Assembly (NCBI GenBank): GCA_902594865.1 | Contig: CACJNV010000003.1 | Coordinates: 35,668 to 99,667 of the forward strand | Length of the DNA: 64,000 bases | Direction of reading: 5' to 3' | Source of the DNA: an uncultured Pelagibacteraceae bacterium | Lineage (GTDB): Bacteria > Pseudomonadota > Alphaproteobacteria > Pelagibacterales > Pelagibacteraceae | Shown: positions 50,494 to 62,794 of the stretch, in pieces | Layout of the letters: the number at the start of each line of letters is the position of its first letter | How positions within the stretch are numbered: the first letter of the stretch is position 1 | The notes under the pieces: generated by a model | The model's input: only the letters and a program-made list of their open reading frames with translations | Databases searched by the model: none | Told to the model about the DNA's origin: nothing | Position numbers and translations under genes: made by a program

Positions 50494-50742
50494 ATGAAAG
50501 ATAAAATATTACCACTTGATTATGATCAGTATTCAGTTGAGGAGCTTACAGAAAAAGCAAATAAGATTATAGAGTCTCTAGAGAAGGAAAATGATTTAAA
50601 CAATTCAGTTGACAGTTATCAAGAACTTCTAAAATTAAATAATATTATTGAAAAGAAATTTCATAAAAATTTTAAATCTATTGGGGAAGAGACAAATAAA
50701 AAGATTAAAGAAATAACTAAAAAAAATGAAAAAACAGCTTAA
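50494..50742 (+). CDS. xseB: Exodeoxyribonuclease VII small subunit-like
   Basis: 'YSVEELTEKANKIIESLEKENDLNNSVDSYQELLKLNNIIEKKF'; upstream of ispA/dxs. Confidence 0.75.
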   Translation: MKDKILPLDYDQYSVEELTEKANKIIESLEKENDLNNSVDSYQELLKLNNIIEKKFHKNFKSIGEETNKKIKEITKKNEKTA

Positions 50743-51598
50743 TAAAATAGCTAAGGATACAAATATATTCCTTAAAAAATATATTAATTCACAGAAATAT
50801 TCTCAGCTAATGTCACCCATGAAATATGGTTTGTTTCCAGGTGGAAAAAAAATAAGATCTAAAATCTTAATTGACTTAGGGTCATTATTTTCAATAGATT
50901 ATAAAACATTGATAATAGTTGGGTCAGCTGTTGAATGTATTCATGCTTATTCTCTTATTCATGACGATCTACCCTGCATGGATGATGATGATATAAGAAG
51001 AGGGAAACCTTCAGCTCATATTAAATTTGGTGAGTCTACAGCAGTTCTAGCAGGAAATTCATTACTGACTTTAGCTTTTGAAATTTTATCAAGTCCCAAA
51101 TTGAAATTAAATGAAAAGATAAAAATTAACTTAATCAAAAAATTATCAGAATGTTCAGGACATTTAGGAATAGCTGGTGGGCAATATTTAGATTTAAGTT
51201 ATGAGAGAAAGAAAATATCAATGAACAAAATATTAGAAATGGAAATAAAGAAAACAGGAATGTTATTTAGTTTTTGTTGTGCAGCTCCAGCAATAATTAA
51301 GAAAAAAACAATCCAAGAAATTAAATTTTTTGAAAATATTGGATCAAAAATTGGCCTATTATTCCAAATAGCCGATGATTTAATTGATCTGAAAAGTAAT
51401 TCTAAGGAAGCTGGGAAAAAAACAGGAAAAGATCAAAAAAAAGGCAAGGCAACACTTATAAACTTAATAGGCTATGATGACTCACTTAAGTATTGTGATA
51501 AGATAATAAAAGATATTAATAAGAATTTAAGAAAATATGGTTCAAGATCTGAAAAAATAAATGAAACATTAGGCTATATATTGAACAGAAAAAAATGA
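50726..51598 (+). CDS. ispA: Farnesyl/geranyl diphosphate synthase
   Basis: '[42 protein letters not shown]'. Confidence 0.94.
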   Translation: MKKQLNKIAKDTNIFLKKYINSQKYSQLMSPMKYGLFPGGKKIRSKILIDLGSLFSIDYKTLIIVGSAVECIHAYSLIHDDLPCMDDDDIRRGKPSAHIKFGESTAVLAGNSLLTLAFEILSSPKLKLNEKIKINLIKKLSECSGHLGIAGGQYLDLSYERKKISMNKILEMEIKKTGMLFSFCCAAPAIIKKKTIQEIKFFENIGSKIGLLFQIADDLIDLKSNSKEAGKKTGKDQKKGKATLINLIGYDDSLKYCDKIIKDINKNLRKYGSRSEKINETLGYILNRKK

Positions 51599-53511
51599 AA
51601 AAAAATTACCAATTTTTAAATAATATCAACTTTCCATCTGATTTAAGAAAAGTTTCTGAAAATAATTTACAAAAAGTAGCAGATGAGGTGAGGGAGGAAA
51701 TGATAAGTGCTGTTTCAGAAACAGGAGGTCACCTTGGTGCTGGTTTGGGAGTTGTTGAATTGACAGTTGCACTTCATTATGTTTTTGATACCCCAAATGA
51801 TAAATTAATATGGGATGTTGGCCATCAATCTTACCCACATAAAATTTTAACTGGAAGAAAAGAGAAAATCAGAACTTTACGACAGGGCGATGGTTTATCA
51901 GGTTTTACAAAAAGATCTGAAAGTGAGTATGACCCGTTTGGAGCAGCCCATAGTTCAACATCTATATCATCTGCATTAGGAATTGCAGAGGCAAATAAAT
52001 TAGAAAATAAGTCTTCCAATGTAATAGCTGTCATAGGTGATGGCGCAATTAGTGCAGGTATGGCTTACGAAGCTATGAATAATGCTGGAGCATCTAAGAC
52101 AAAAATGATTGTTATTTTAAATGATAACGACATGTCAATTGCAAAACCAGTTGGAGCAATGAGAACTTACTTAGCAAAATTATTTACTGGTAAAATATAT
52201 TTTAGTCTTAGGGAAACTTTAAAATTAATTACATCTGCATTTTCAAAAAGATTTAGTGCTAAAGCAGGAAAAGCAGAGGATTTTTTCCGTTCAGCAGTTA
52301 CTGGAGGTACATTGTTTAGTTCGCTTGGTTTTTATTATGCAGGTCCTATAGATGGTCATGATTTATCAAGCCTAGTTCCAATTTTAAAAAATGCAAAAGA
52401 ATCAAGACATGAGGGTCCTATAATGATTCATATCAAAACTCAAAAAGGAAAAGGTTATTCTTATGCAGAAAAAGCAAATGATCATTATCATGGAGTGTCA
52501 AAATTTAACGTAGAGACTGGTGAACAAGTAAAGAGCAAATCAAACCTTCCAGCTTATACAAAAGTATTTGCAAACACGTTAGTTAAACATGCTAAAAAAG
52601 ATAGCAAAATAGTAGGAATAACAGCAGCGATGCCTGGAGGAACTGGCATGGATATTTTTGGCAAGGAGTTTCCAAATAGAATGTTTGATGTTGGAATAGC
52701 GGAACAACATGCTGTAACTTTTGCAGCCGGTCTAGCAACCGAAGGATACAAACCATATGCTGCAATTTATTCTACATTTTTACAGAGAGCATATGATCAA
52801 GTTGTCCACGATGTTGCCATCCAAAGTTTACCAGTTAGATTTGCGATAGATAGAGCAGGATTAGTTGGTGCTGATGGATCAACACATGCTGGTTCATTTG
52901 ATATAACTTACTTATCAACTTTACCAAACTTTGTAGTAATGGCGGCAAGTGATGAAGCTGAACTGGTTAAAATGATTAATACTTCAGTAGATATAAATGA
53001 CAGACCTTCTGCAATTAGATATCCAAGAGGAACTGGAGTAGGTGTTGATCTCCCATCAATAGACGAAAAAATTGAAATTGGTAAAGGAAGAGTCGTTCAA
53101 CAAGGGACACAAGTTTGTATTTTAAACCTCGGTACTCGACTTGAGGAGTGCAAGTTAGCTGTAGAGGAATTAAAAGCAAAAGGGGTTTCAACAACTTTGA
53201 TAGATGCCAGATTTGCAAAGCCTTTAGACGAAAAACTTATACTAAAATCTGCTAAGGAACATGAGCTTATGATAACTATTGAAGAGGGATCAATAGGTGG
53301 TTTCGGTTCGCATGTTAAAAATTTATTAGCTGAAAGAGGAGTATTTGATAAAGGTTTAAAATTTAGATCACTGACTTTACCAGATGAATTCATTGAACAA
53401 AATGATCCAAAAAAAATGTACGATAAAGCTGGATTAAACAGTTCTCAAATTTCTAAGAAAATTGCTGATATTTTGTTTCAAAAGGAAACAATAAGAGTTG
53501 TGAAAAATTAA
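51595..53511 (+). CDS. dxs: 1-deoxy-D-xylulose-5-phosphate synthase
   Basis: '[45 protein letters not shown]', '[20 protein letters not shown]'. Confidence 0.97.
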   Translation: MKKNYQFLNNINFPSDLRKVSENNLQKVADEVREEMISAVSETGGHLGAGLGVVELTVALHYVFDTPNDKLIWDVGHQSYPHKILTGRKEKIRTLRQGDGLSGFTKRSESEYDPFGAAHSSTSISSALGIAEANKLENKSSNVIAVIGDGAISAGMAYEAMNNAGASKTKMIVILNDNDMSIAKPVGAMRTYLAKLFTGKIYFSLRETLKLITSAFSKRFSAKAGKAEDFFRSAVTGGTLFSSLGFYYAGPIDGHDLSSLVPILKNAKESRHEGPIMIHIKTQKGKGYSYAEKANDHYHGVSKFNVETGEQVKSKSNLPAYTKVFANTLVKHAKKDSKIVGITAAMPGGTGMDIFGKEFPNRMFDVGIAEQHAVTFAAGLATEGYKPYAAIYSTFLQRAYDQVVHDVAIQSLPVRFAIDRAGLVGADGSTHAGSFDITYLSTLPNFVVMAASDEAELVKMINTSVDINDRPSAIRYPRGTGVGVDLPSIDEKIEIGKGRVVQQGTQVCILNLGTRLEECKLAVEELKAKGVSTTLIDARFAKPLDEKLILKSAKEHELMITIEEGSIGGFGSHVKNLLAERGVFDKGLKFRSLTLPDEFIEQNDPKKMYDKAGLNSSQISKKIADILFQKETIRVVKN

Positions 53512-53517
53512 TTTCAG

Positions 53518-54600
53518 CTAACTACATTGGGCTTTATTCATTAAGTAGTGGTCAAGTAAAACACAGTTCATCATAGCTTCACCAATTGGTACAGCTCTAA
53601 TTCCTACACAAGGATCATGTCTACCTTTAACAGATATTGAAGTATTTTTCCCAAATTTATTTATAGTTTTTCTACTAGTTAAAATTGACGATGTTGGTTT
53701 GACAGCAAAAGATGCAATAATTTCTTGGCCTGTAGAAATTCCACCAAGAATTCCACCCGCTTTATTTGAATTGAATTTTAATTTATTTCCTTTTGAAGAA
53801 ATTTCATCTGAATTTTGTTCTCCACTTAATTGTGCTGAGTTCATTCCTGCTCCAATATTTACACCCTTAACTGCATTAATACTCATTAGACCTGAAGCTA
53901 TGTCAGTATCCAATTTTGAATAAATTGGAGCACCTAAACCAACCGGGATACCTCTTGCTCTTATTTCAATCACTGCTCCACATGAGGATCCTGATTTTCT
54001 TACACCTAGCAAATATTTTTCCCATAATTTAACCATTGATTTATCTGGACAAAAAAATGGATTTTTTGAAATTACTTTATCGTTCCATTGATTTGTATCA
54101 CATCCAAGAATTCCTAGCTGAGTTACTGCACCAATCACTTTAAATTTTTTACCTAATTTTTTTTGAAGTACAACTTTTGCTATTGCACCGGCCGCAACTC
54201 TTGCTGCAGTTTCTCTAGCAGAAGATCTACCACCACCTCTATAGTCTCTAATTCCATATTTTTTAAAATAAGTAAAATCTGCATGACCTGGTCTGAACTT
54301 ATCTTTAATATTACTATAATCTTTGGATCTCATATCTTTGTTGTAGATTATTAGAGAAATAGGTGTTCCTGTAGTTTTACCCTCAAATACTCCTGACAAT
54401 ATTTGAACTTTGTCATCCTCTTTTCTCTGAGTTGTAAATTTAGATTGTCCTGGTTTTCTTTTGTCTAATTCTATTTGAATATCTTGCTCTTTAAGATTAA
54501 TGTTTGGGGGACAACCATCAACAATACAACCAATTGCAGGTCCATGAGACTCTCCCCAAGTTGTGAAACGAAATAGCTTTCCAAAAGTATTAAATGACAT
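53518..54600 (-). CDS. aroC: Chorismate synthase
   Basis: '[20 protein letters not shown]', '[24 protein letters not shown]', '[18 protein letters not shown]'. Confidence 0.98.
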   Translation of the reverse strand: MSFNTFGKLFRFTTWGESHGPAIGCIVDGCPPNINLKEQDIQIELDKRKPGQSKFTTQRKEDDKVQILSGVFEGKTTGTPISLIIYNKDMRSKDYSNIKDKFRPGHADFTYFKKYGIRDYRGGGRSSARETAARVAAGAIAKVVLQKKLGKKFKVIGAVTQLGILGCDTNQWNDKVISKNPFFCPDKSMVKLWEKYLLGVRKSGSSCGAVIEIRARGIPVGLGAPIYSKLDTDIASGLMSINAVKGVNIGAGMNSAQLSGEQNSDEISSKGNKLKFNSNKAGGILGGISTGQEIIASFAVKPTSSILTSRKTINKFGKNTSISVKGRHDPCVGIRAVPIGEAMMNCVLLDHYLMNKAQCS

Positions 54601-54633
54601 TATTTATATTATATAGATTATTTTGTTTAAATT

Positions 54634-55260
54634 ATGAATCAAAAAAACTCTTTAGGTCTTAATAGTTGTTTTCTTGATATAGATGATCCAATTCATTTAT
54701 TTCATGAATGGATGGAGGAAGCAAAGAAAACTGAACTAAATGATCCAAACGCTGTTGCTTTGGCCACATCAGATAAAAACAACATTCCTTCAGTTAGAAT
54801 GGTTTTACTTAAAGATTTCAATAAAGATGGATTTGTATTTTATACAAATTTAAATAGTCAAAAGGGAAATGAATTAAAAGAAAATCCGTATGGTGCGATG
54901 TGTTTCCATTGGAAAAGTCTCCTAAGACAAATAAGAATTAATGGAAAGGTTTCATTAGTTTCTGATCAGGTTGCAGATGAATATTATTCATCTAGAGCGT
55001 ATGAAAGCCGGATAGGAGCATGGGCTTCTAAGCAAAGTGAAGAATTAAATTCGCGAGAACAACTGTTAAAATCTATACAAGATTACAAAAAAAAATATAG
55101 CAACAAATCAAATGTACCAAGACCAAGTCACTGGTCTGGATGGATTTTATCTCCAGATAGTATTGAATTTTGGCTAGATGGTGAGAACAGAATCCACGAG
55201 AGATTAAAATACAATAAAGATAACTCTGGGAAGTGGATAAAGTCTTTATTAAGTCCTTAA
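54634..55260 (+). CDS. pdxH: Pyridoxamine 5'-phosphate oxidase
   Basis: 'FVFYTNLNSQKGNELKENPYGAMCFHWKSLLRQIRINGKV', 'PRPSHWSGWILSPDSIEFWLDGENRIHERL'. Confidence 0.96.
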   Translation: MNQKNSLGLNSCFLDIDDPIHLFHEWMEEAKKTELNDPNAVALATSDKNNIPSVRMVLLKDFNKDGFVFYTNLNSQKGNELKENPYGAMCFHWKSLLRQIRINGKVSLVSDQVADEYYSSRAYESRIGAWASKQSEELNSREQLLKSIQDYKKKYSNKSNVPRPSHWSGWILSPDSIEFWLDGENRIHERLKYNKDNSGKWIKSLLSP

Positions 55261-56270
55261 AAATTTCTTGACAAACTAAATGATGTTAAACTTTTAAAAA
55301 TATTTTTTTCTTCAGAGTCTTTAAATACACTTAGAGAATTTGAGGCTAAATTTATATAGTGCTGAGCTTTTTGATAGCATTCTTGAATTATTTTATACTT
55401 ATTTATAAGACCAATAATTTCATTAAAGTCATCTTTAGTTCTTAACTCTTTTTTAAACATATTTGATAAAATTTTCTTTTCATCATTTCCTAATTTTTGA
55501 AAAAGTAAAATTATTGGTAAGGTAATTTTTCCTTCAAAAAAATCTTGACCAATTTTTTTACCAAATAGTTTGAGCTCAGCATTATAGTCTAGTGTGTCGT
55601 CTGCTATTTGAAAAGTTAATCCCAAGTTTCTTCCATAAAATTCTAAAGCTTCTTTTTCTTTATTTTCTGCATCAGATAAAATTGCACCAACTTTAGTTGC
55701 TGCTGCAAATAACTCAGCAGTTTTAGCTGTGATTATTTTTAAATATGTTTCTTCCAGCATATCAACTTCACCTTTGTGTTGAAGTTGTAGAACTTCTCCT
55801 TGAGCAATTTTAGATGAAGTGGACGATAATAATTTTAAAACTTCTAGGTTTCCATCTTCTACCATCATTTCAAAACATCTGCTCAATAGATAATCTCCTA
55901 TTAAAACTGACGAATGATTATCCCAAACTTTGTTTAAAGTTTCTTTACCTCTTCTTACAGTGCCTTCATCAATTACATCATCATGCATCAACGTTGCGCT
56001 GTGAATTAATTCAACACACGCAGCTAAATTTATATCTCTAGAGCCTTTAGAGTAACCACATAATTTTGCACTACCCAATGTTAGTAAAGCTCTTAGTCTT
56101 TTTCCTCCAGTTTCTATGTGATAATCTGTCATTTTTTGTACCAGCTGTACGTCACTAGATAATTTTGATTTTATTTTTTCTTCGGTTAAAACTAGTTTTT
56201 CTTCAACCGAGTCTTTAAGCTGAAAATATGAATCATTTATCTGATTTTTAAGCTGTACAACTGTTCCCAT
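55257..56270 (-). CDS. ispB: Polyprenyl (octaprenyl) diphosphate synthase
   Basis: 'GGKRLRALLTLGSAKLCGY', 'LIHSATLMHDDVIDEGTVRRGKETLN', 'QIADDTLDY'. Confidence 0.93.
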   Translation of the reverse strand: MGTVVQLKNQINDSYFQLKDSVEEKLVLTEEKIKSKLSSDVQLVQKMTDYHIETGGKRLRALLTLGSAKLCGYSKGSRDINLAACVELIHSATLMHDDVIDEGTVRRGKETLNKVWDNHSSVLIGDYLLSRCFEMMVEDGNLEVLKLLSSTSSKIAQGEVLQLQHKGEVDMLEETYLKIITAKTAELFAAATKVGAILSDAENKEKEALEFYGRNLGLTFQIADDTLDYNAELKLFGKKIGQDFFEGKITLPIILLFQKLGNDEKKILSNMFKKELRTKDDFNEIIGLINKYKIIQECYQKAQHYINLASNSLSVFKDSEEKNIFKSLTSFSLSRNF

Positions 56271-56384
56271 AACATTTTTAAATTAGTATAATTTGTTCAT
56301 ATATATTACTTATCAATTGACGCACCAGTTTCTTCAATTATAAGTAGTCTTTATATTCAATAAATAATTCTATAAGACTTACCT

Positions 56385-57191
56385 ATGTTCTCTTTTTTTA
56401 AAAAGAAAAAAATTGTTGCTCACTTAAAATTAAGTGGGGTTATTGGTAATGCAGGAAAATTTAAACAAGGTATTGATTTTGCAGGTCAAGAAGAACAAAT
56501 TAAAAAGGCTTTTTCTCTGAAAAAAGCGGCATGCGTTGCTATATCAATCAATTCTCCAGGAGGATCACCAGTCCAATCTCATTTAATCTACAGTTTTATT
56601 AGACAACAAGCAAAAAAACACAAAAAAAAAGTTATTGTATTCGCTGAAGACGTAGCAGCTTCTGGAGGTTATTTGATTTCTTGTGCTGGTGACGAAATTT
56701 ATGCAAATTCAAGTTCAATAATTGGATCTATAGGAGTGATATATTCTTCTTTTGGATTTACTGAGTTGATAAAGAAAATTGGTGTTGAAAGAAGAGTTCA
56801 TACTGCTGGCAAAAACAAAAGTACACTTGATCCATTTTTAGAAGAAAAAAACGAGGATATTGAAAGATTAAAAAATATTCAATTGGATCTTCATAAAGAC
56901 TTTATAGATGTTGTTGAAAAAAGCAGAGGATCAAAATTAAACAAATCTGATGTAGAACTTTTTTCAGGTGAGTTTTGGTCAGGTAGTAAAGCAAAAAATT
57001 TAGGATTGATTGACGGAATAGGTAACGCACATGAAATATTAAGGGATAAATTTGGTGAAGATGTAATAATTAAAAAATTTGAAAAATCAAAAGGATGGTT
57101 AAGTCAAAAACTTTCTTCATCCAGCAATCAAGTAGATCAAATAGCAAGTATTTTAGATGAAAGATCAATTTGGCAAAGATATGGTTTCTAA
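56385..57191 (+). CDS. S49 family signal peptide peptidase/protease
   Basis: '[26 protein letters not shown]', '[38 protein letters not shown]'. Confidence 0.93.
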   Translation: MFSFFKKKKIVAHLKLSGVIGNAGKFKQGIDFAGQEEQIKKAFSLKKAACVAISINSPGGSPVQSHLIYSFIRQQAKKHKKKVIVFAEDVAASGGYLISCAGDEIYANSSSIIGSIGVIYSSFGFTELIKKIGVERRVHTAGKNKSTLDPFLEEKNEDIERLKNIQLDLHKDFIDVVEKSRGSKLNKSDVELFSGEFWSGSKAKNLGLIDGIGNAHEILRDKFGEDVIIKKFEKSKGWLSQKLSSSSNQVDQIASILDERSIWQRYGF

Positions 57192-58062
57192 AGCAAAAAA
57201 AGAAAAAAAAAAAATTCAAACATTCCAAGATACAATTTTAAATCTTCAGAAATTTTGGAGTAAAAAAGGATGCATTATTTTGCAGCCTTATGATATGGAG
57301 GTTGGTGCAGGAACTTTTCATCCAGCTACTACCCTAAGATCACTTGGAAATAAACCATGGAAAGCAGCTTACGTACAACCATCAAGAAGACCTACAGATG
57401 GAAGATATGGAGATAATCCAAACAGGTTACAACATTACTATCAATTTCAAGTTTTAATTAAACCTTCCCCTGAAAATATAAAAAAACTTTATCTAAATAG
57501 TTTATCTACTATAGGAATAGATCATAATGATCATGATATAAGGTTTGTTGAAGATGATTGGGAAAGTCCAACATTAGGTGCCGCTGGATTGGGATGGGAA
57601 GTATGGTGTGATGGAATGGAAATTACTCAATTCACCTATTTTCAACAAATGGCTGGATTTGATTGTAAACCTGTATCAGTTGAAATCACCTATGGATTAG
57701 AAAGAATTTGTATGTTCACTCAAAAAGAAAAAAATGTTTATGATTTATTGTGGAATGATGAAGGTATAAAATATCACGAAGTATTTCATCAAGCTGAAAA
57801 AGAATTTTCAGCATATAATTTTGAACACGCGAATGTAGAAACACTTTTGAAAATGTTTGAAATGCATGAGTCTGAGGCAAAAGATTTGGTAGAAAAAAAA
57901 ATTTCTTTACCAGCATATGATCAATGTTTAAAAGCCAGTCATGTGTTTAATATTTTAGATGCAAGAGGTGCAATTAGTGTTGCACAAAGAGCAGGTTATA
58001 TTGCTAGAATAAGAGATATTACAAAATCTGCAGCAGAGGTTTGGTTAGATAGTCAAAAATAA
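57181..58062 (+). CDS. glyQ: Glycine--tRNA ligase alpha subunit
   Basis: '[43 protein letters not shown]'; start chosen as internal ATG at 57181 rather than 57157. Confidence 0.96.
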   Translation: MVSKAKKEKKKIQTFQDTILNLQKFWSKKGCIILQPYDMEVGAGTFHPATTLRSLGNKPWKAAYVQPSRRPTDGRYGDNPNRLQHYYQFQVLIKPSPENIKKLYLNSLSTIGIDHNDHDIRFVEDDWESPTLGAAGLGWEVWCDGMEITQFTYFQQMAGFDCKPVSVEITYGLERICMFTQKEKNVYDLLWNDEGIKYHEVFHQAEKEFSAYNFEHANVETLLKMFEMHESEAKDLVEKKISLPAYDQCLKASHVFNILDARGAISVAQRAGYIARIRDITKSAAEVWLDSQK

Positions 58063-60128
58063 TGTCAGAGTTTTTTTTAGAATTATTTAGTGAAGAAATA
58101 CCCTCAAATCTTCAACAAAATTTAAGGGAAGACTTACTAAAAAGTTTTAATGATTTTTTTTTAGAAAAATCAATTTTATTTAAAAAAAGCTCATCATACT
58201 CAACGCCAAACAGACTAGTGGTATTGTTTGAAGGTGTTCAAAAAAATGTTGTACTAAAATCTGAGGAGATTAAAGGTCCAAATATCAAGTCACCAGAGGT
58301 AGCACTCGATGGGTTTGTTAGGTCAAATAAAATCGTAAAAAAGGATCTTTACCAAAAGAAAACTGACAAAGGAGAATTTTATTTTTTCAAGACAAAATCA
58401 AAAAAATTGCACACACATGAGCTGCTAGAGGAATTTATTCCAATATTGTTAAGTAAAATTAAATGGAAAAAATCAATGTATTGGGGAACTTTTGACCTAA
58501 ATTGGGGGAGGCCGTTAAAATCAATACTAGCTGTATTTGACAAAAAAAAATTAAATTTTAATTTTCATCACCTGACATCTTCTAACTCAACTTTCATTGA
58601 TAAAGAATTTGAGGAAAATAAAAAGTCATTCTTAGAATTTAAAAATTATAAAAATTTTTTTAAAAAAATTGATATTATCGTTGATCATAACGAAAGAAAA
58701 AAGTTAATAGAAAAAAAATTCAACAATATAATAAAAAATAAAAATATTAAGATTCAACACAATCCTAGATTACTTAATGAAGTTGTAGATTTAACAGATC
58801 AACCAAATATCCTTCTTTGTGAATTTGATAAGAAATTTCTGAATATTCCAAAAGAAATATTAATTATTACCATGCAGTACCATCAAAAATATTTCCCTAT
58901 ATTTGATAATAAAGAAAATATTACTAATGAGTTTTTAGTGGTTGCAAACAAAAAAGATAAAAAGGGATTAATTAAATTAGGAAATGAAAGAGTGGTTGAA
59001 GCAAGATTAAGTGATGCAGAATTTTTTTGGAAAAAAGATAAATCTCAAAATATGGTTAAAAAAGTTACTGATTTAAAATCAATGAATTATTTTAAAGGAT
59101 TAGGAAGTTATTTTGATAAAGCCCAAAGAATGAGAAAATTGGGTGGAATGATATCAGATGAACTTTTAATCAGTAAAGAAAAAGTTGAATTATCAGCATC
59201 AATTTGTAAAGTTGATTTATTATCAGAACTAGTGGGTGAATTCCCGGAACTCCAAGGTGTGATGGGAGGTTATTTTGCTGTTGCACAAGGTTTTGATAAA
59301 GATTTGGCTTTGGCCATAAGTGAACAATATTTACCTACAGGTTCTGGCTCAAGAGTTCCCAAGAAACCATTTAGTATAGCTCTTTCTTTGGCTGATAAGA
59401 TAGATACTTTGGTTGGTTTTTTTGGTTTAAATCAAAAACCAACAAGTTCTAAAGATCCATATGCTCTAAGAAGATTAGCATTGGGGGTAATAAGAATAAT
59501 AGTTGAAAATAAAAAAGATTTTAAAATAAAAGATCTAATTAATTATTCTTTAAGCTTGTATTTAGATCAAGGTTTTGAAATTGATAATCAATCTCTACAA
59601 AATGAATTATCAGATTTTTTAATGGATAGATTAAAATATCACATGAAGGAAGAAAGTATTAGAAATGATATAATTCAAGCATCAACCAGTTCTTTTAACT
59701 TAGATCAATCTGTTATTATTTTTAATAAAGCTAAACATTTAAATAAAATTATTAACAAACCAGATGGTTTAGATATTATTGCAAGCTACAAAAGAGCCTC
59801 TAACATTTTAGATGGCGAACTAAAAAACGATAAAATAGAGTTATCAAACACAACTGACCCTGGTATTTTTAAAACTGAGTTAGAAAAAAACCTATTTAAA
59901 AAAATTAGTGAATTAAGGAAATATTTTTCAGGCATCAATAAAGATGAAAATTATGTTCAAACATTGGACAATTTAGCTAGTGTTAAAAGAGAGGTTTTTG
60001 ACTTTTTTGACAATGTAATTGTGAACGAAGATGATCCGGTCATAAAGAAGAATAGGCTGGAACTAATTCAAATGATGTGTAAAACGTTCAACAATTATGT
60101 TAATTTTTCTCTAATCGACTCCCATTAA
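58062..60128 (+). CDS. glyS: Glycine--tRNA ligase beta subunit
   Basis: 'FFLELFSEEIPSNLQ', 'GVMGGYFAVAQGFDKDLALAISEQYLPTGSGS', 'DPYALRRLALGVIRI'. Confidence 0.96.
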   Translation: MSEFFLELFSEEIPSNLQQNLREDLLKSFNDFFLEKSILFKKSSSYSTPNRLVVLFEGVQKNVVLKSEEIKGPNIKSPEVALDGFVRSNKIVKKDLYQKKTDKGEFYFFKTKSKKLHTHELLEEFIPILLSKIKWKKSMYWGTFDLNWGRPLKSILAVFDKKKLNFNFHHLTSSNSTFIDKEFEENKKSFLEFKNYKNFFKKIDIIVDHNERKKLIEKKFNNIIKNKNIKIQHNPRLLNEVVDLTDQPNILLCEFDKKFLNIPKEILIITMQYHQKYFPIFDNKENITNEFLVVANKKDKKGLIKLGNERVVEARLSDAEFFWKKDKSQNMVKKVTDLKSMNYFKGLGSYFDKAQRMRKLGGMISDELLISKEKVELSASICKVDLLSELVGEFPELQGVMGGYFAVAQGFDKDLALAISEQYLPTGSGSRVPKKPFSIALSLADKIDTLVGFFGLNQKPTSSKDPYALRRLALGVIRIIVENKKDFKIKDLINYSLSLYLDQGFEIDNQSLQNELSDFLMDRLKYHMKEESIRNDIIQASTSSFNLDQSVIIFNKAKHLNKIINKPDGLDIIASYKRASNILDGELKNDKIELSNTTDPGIFKTELEKNLFKKISELRKYFSGINKDENYVQTLDNLASVKREVFDFFDNVIVNEDDPVIKKNRLELIQMMCKTFNNYVNFSLIDSH

Positions 60129-62794
60129 TGAAAAAACTTATATTAAACTTTAATTCTAAGGATAGTAAAAAAATTAAAAATCCTAAAAACTTTTTAGGAG
60201 GAAAAGGTGCTAATCTTTCTGAAATGGGAAGAATGGGTCTTCCAGTGCCTCCTGGTTTTACAATATCTACAAAAGTTTGTGAAATTTTTTATAAGGATAA
60301 AAAAAAATTAAATAAAAATTTAATTTCTCAAATTAAAAAAGAATTAAAATTAATCGAAAAAAATGTTTCTAAGAAATTTGGGGACTTAAAAAATCCACTT
60401 TTGTTGTCTGTGCGGTCAGGTGCAAGAGTATCAATGCCAGGTATGATGGATACTATTCTAAATCTGGGTTTGAACGATAAAACAGTCAAAGCTTTAGCAA
60501 TTAAAACTTCAAATGGTAGATTTGCTAAAGACAGTTATAGAAGATTCATTCAAATGTACGGTAATGTTGTAATGGGTGTAGAAGGTTATCATTTTGAGGA
60601 ATTAATTGAAAATTATAAACTTACGAAAGGCGTTTTGTTAGATACAGATTTAAATGAAAGTGATTGGGATGGATTAATTGAAGATTTTAAAAGAACAGTA
60701 AGAGAAAAGGCAAAAAAAGATTTTCCTCAAGATGTTCATGAACAATTGCTAGGAGCAATAAGTGCAGTATTTTTATCGTGGGAAAGTAATAGAGCAAAAG
60801 TATATAGAAAACTAAATCAAATCCCAGCCGAGTGGGGAACTGCTGTAAATGTTCAATCAATGGTTTTTGGAAATATGGGTGATGATTGTGCAACAGGAGT
60901 TGTGTTTACAAGAAATCCATCAGATGGATCAAATGAAATATATGGTGAGTATTTAATAAATGCGCAAGGCGAAGATGTTGTAGCAGGTACAAGAACTCCT
61001 CAATACATAACAAAAAAAGCTAGGAGAGATGCTAAAGTAAAAGAATTATCAATGGAAGAGTCTATGCCTAAAGTCTTTAAAGAACTTCAAAAAATTTTGA
61101 AAAAATTAGAGATGCATTATAAAGATATGCAAGACGTAGAGTTTACAGTTGAAAATAGTAAACTATGGATGCTTCAAACAAGATCAGGAAAAAGAACAGC
61201 AAAATCAGCAGTGAAGATCGCAGTTGATATGGTTAAAGAAAAATTAATTTCTAAAAAGGAAGCTGTATTAAGAATTGACCCAAATTGTTTAGACACACTT
61301 TTGCACCCTACCTTGGATGAAAAAAGTTCAATAAATGTAATAGCAAATGGATTGCCAGCATCACCAGGTGCAGCCAGTGGTAAAGTTGTATTTACATCAG
61401 AAGAGGCTGAAAGACTAACTGCAATGATGCAAGATACAATTTTGGTTAGAGTAGAGACCTCTCCAGAAGATATACAAGGAATGCATGCTGCTAAGGGAAT
61501 TTTGACCGCTAGAGGAGGAATGACAAGTCATGCCGCTGTTGTTGCGAGAGGTATGGGTAGACCATGTGTATCAGGATCAAGTGAAATTGATATAAACTAT
61601 GAAAATAAATCTTTTAAAACATCCTCAATGGAGATTAAAGAAGGAGAAGTAATCACTATTGATGGCTCAACTGGAAGAATTATTGCTGGAAGTGTTTCAA
61701 CAGTTAAGCCTGAAATATCTGGTGATTTTTCCAAGTTAATGTCTTGGGCAGATAGCTTTAGGAAATTAAAAGTAAGAACAAATTCTGAGACTCCAAAAGA
61801 TACTAAAACAGCAAAAGATTTTGGTGCAGAGGGTATTGGATTATGCAGAACTGAACATATGTTTTTTGATGAAGAACGAATTTTGTCAGTAAGAGAAATG
61901 ATATTATCTAAAACAAAAGAAGACAGAGCAATAGCATTACAAAAATTGTTACCACATCAAAGAAAAGATTTTATTGATATTTTTAAAATCATGAGTGGAT
62001 TACCAGTCACAGTTAGATTGTTGGACCCACCATTACATGAATTTTTACCACGTACAGAAAAGGAAATTAATGAGGTTGCTAGTATAGTTAATCTCCCAGT
62101 TAAAGAGGTTGAGTCAAGAATTGAAGAGCTACATGAGCAAAATCCTATGTTAGGTCATAGAGGATGTCGTCTGGGAATATCTTTTCCTGAAATTTATGAA
62201 ATGCAATGCAAAGCAATATTCGAGGCCTTGGTTTACCTCAAAAAAAATAAAATTAAATCTGCATTTCCTGAAATAATGATACCTTTAGTATCTACAGAGG
62301 CTGAAATTAAAATAATGAAAGAATTAGTCATTAGAACTGCTAGTCAAGTTCAAAAAGAAAATAAATCGAAAATAGAATTTTTAGTTGGAACGATGATTGA
62401 ATTACCTAGAGCGGCAATAAAAGCAAAGGAGATTGCTAAGCACGCAGAGTTCTTTAGTTTCGGAACAAATGATTTAACTCAGACTACTTTTGGGATCAGC
62501 AGAGATGATAGTGGTAAATTTTTAAATGATTATTTAGAAAACAAAATATTTTCTGTTGATCCTTTTGTTTCAATAGATGAAGGAGTTTCAGATTTAGTTG
62601 AAATAGCTGTAGAAAAAGGGCTAAAACAAAATAAAAACCTAAAGTTAGGTATCTGTGGAGAGCATGGGGGTGATCCAAATAGTATATCTTTTTGTGCTAA
62701 AGTAGGATTAAATTATGTTTCATGTTCACCATATCGAGTTCCAGTTGCTCGATTATCAGCAGCACAATCTGAGCTGAAAAAATCAATTAAATAA
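60128..62794 (+). CDS. ppdK: Pyruvate, phosphate dikinase
   Basis: 'FLGGKGANLSEMGRMGLPVPPGFTIS', 'GILTARGGMTSHAAVVARGMGRPCVSG', 'FSFGTNDLTQTTFGISRDD'. Confidence 0.97.
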   Translation: MKKLILNFNSKDSKKIKNPKNFLGGKGANLSEMGRMGLPVPPGFTISTKVCEIFYKDKKKLNKNLISQIKKELKLIEKNVSKKFGDLKNPLLLSVRSGARVSMPGMMDTILNLGLNDKTVKALAIKTSNGRFAKDSYRRFIQMYGNVVMGVEGYHFEELIENYKLTKGVLLDTDLNESDWDGLIEDFKRTVREKAKKDFPQDVHEQLLGAISAVFLSWESNRAKVYRKLNQIPAEWGTAVNVQSMVFGNMGDDCATGVVFTRNPSDGSNEIYGEYLINAQGEDVVAGTRTPQYITKKARRDAKVKELSMEESMPKVFKELQKILKKLEMHYKDMQDVEFTVENSKLWMLQTRSGKRTAKSAVKIAVDMVKEKLISKKEAVLRIDPNCLDTLLHPTLDEKSSINVIANGLPASPGAASGKVVFTSEEAERLTAMMQDTILVRVETSPEDIQGMHAAKGILTARGGMTSHAAVVARGMGRPCVSGSSEIDINYENKSFKTSSMEIKEGEVITIDGSTGRIIAGSVSTVKPEISGDFSKLMSWADSFRKLKVRTNSETPKDTKTAKDFGAEGIGLCRTEHMFFDEERILSVREMILSKTKEDRAIALQKLLPHQRKDFIDIFKIMSGLPVTVRLLDPPLHEFLPRTEKEINEVASIVNLPVKEVESRIEELHEQNPMLGHRGCRLGISFPEIYEMQCKAIFEALVYLKKNKIKSAFPEIMIPLVSTEAEIKIMKELVIRTASQVQKENKSKIEFLVGTMIELPRAAIKAKEIAKHAEFFSFGTNDLTQTTFGISRDDSGKFLNDYLENKIFSVDPFVSIDEGVSDLVEIAVEKGLKQNKNLKLGICGEHGGDPNSISFCAKVGLNYVSCSPYRVPVARLSAAQSELKKSIK

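Noticed and set aside
53097-53393. 98-aa minus ORF inside dxs
   Set aside because: Antisense shadow of conserved dxs.
56271-56384. 114-bp divergent intergenic region considered as a riboswitch or small RNA
   Set aside because: AT-rich with no recognisable conserved core; would need covariance-model search.
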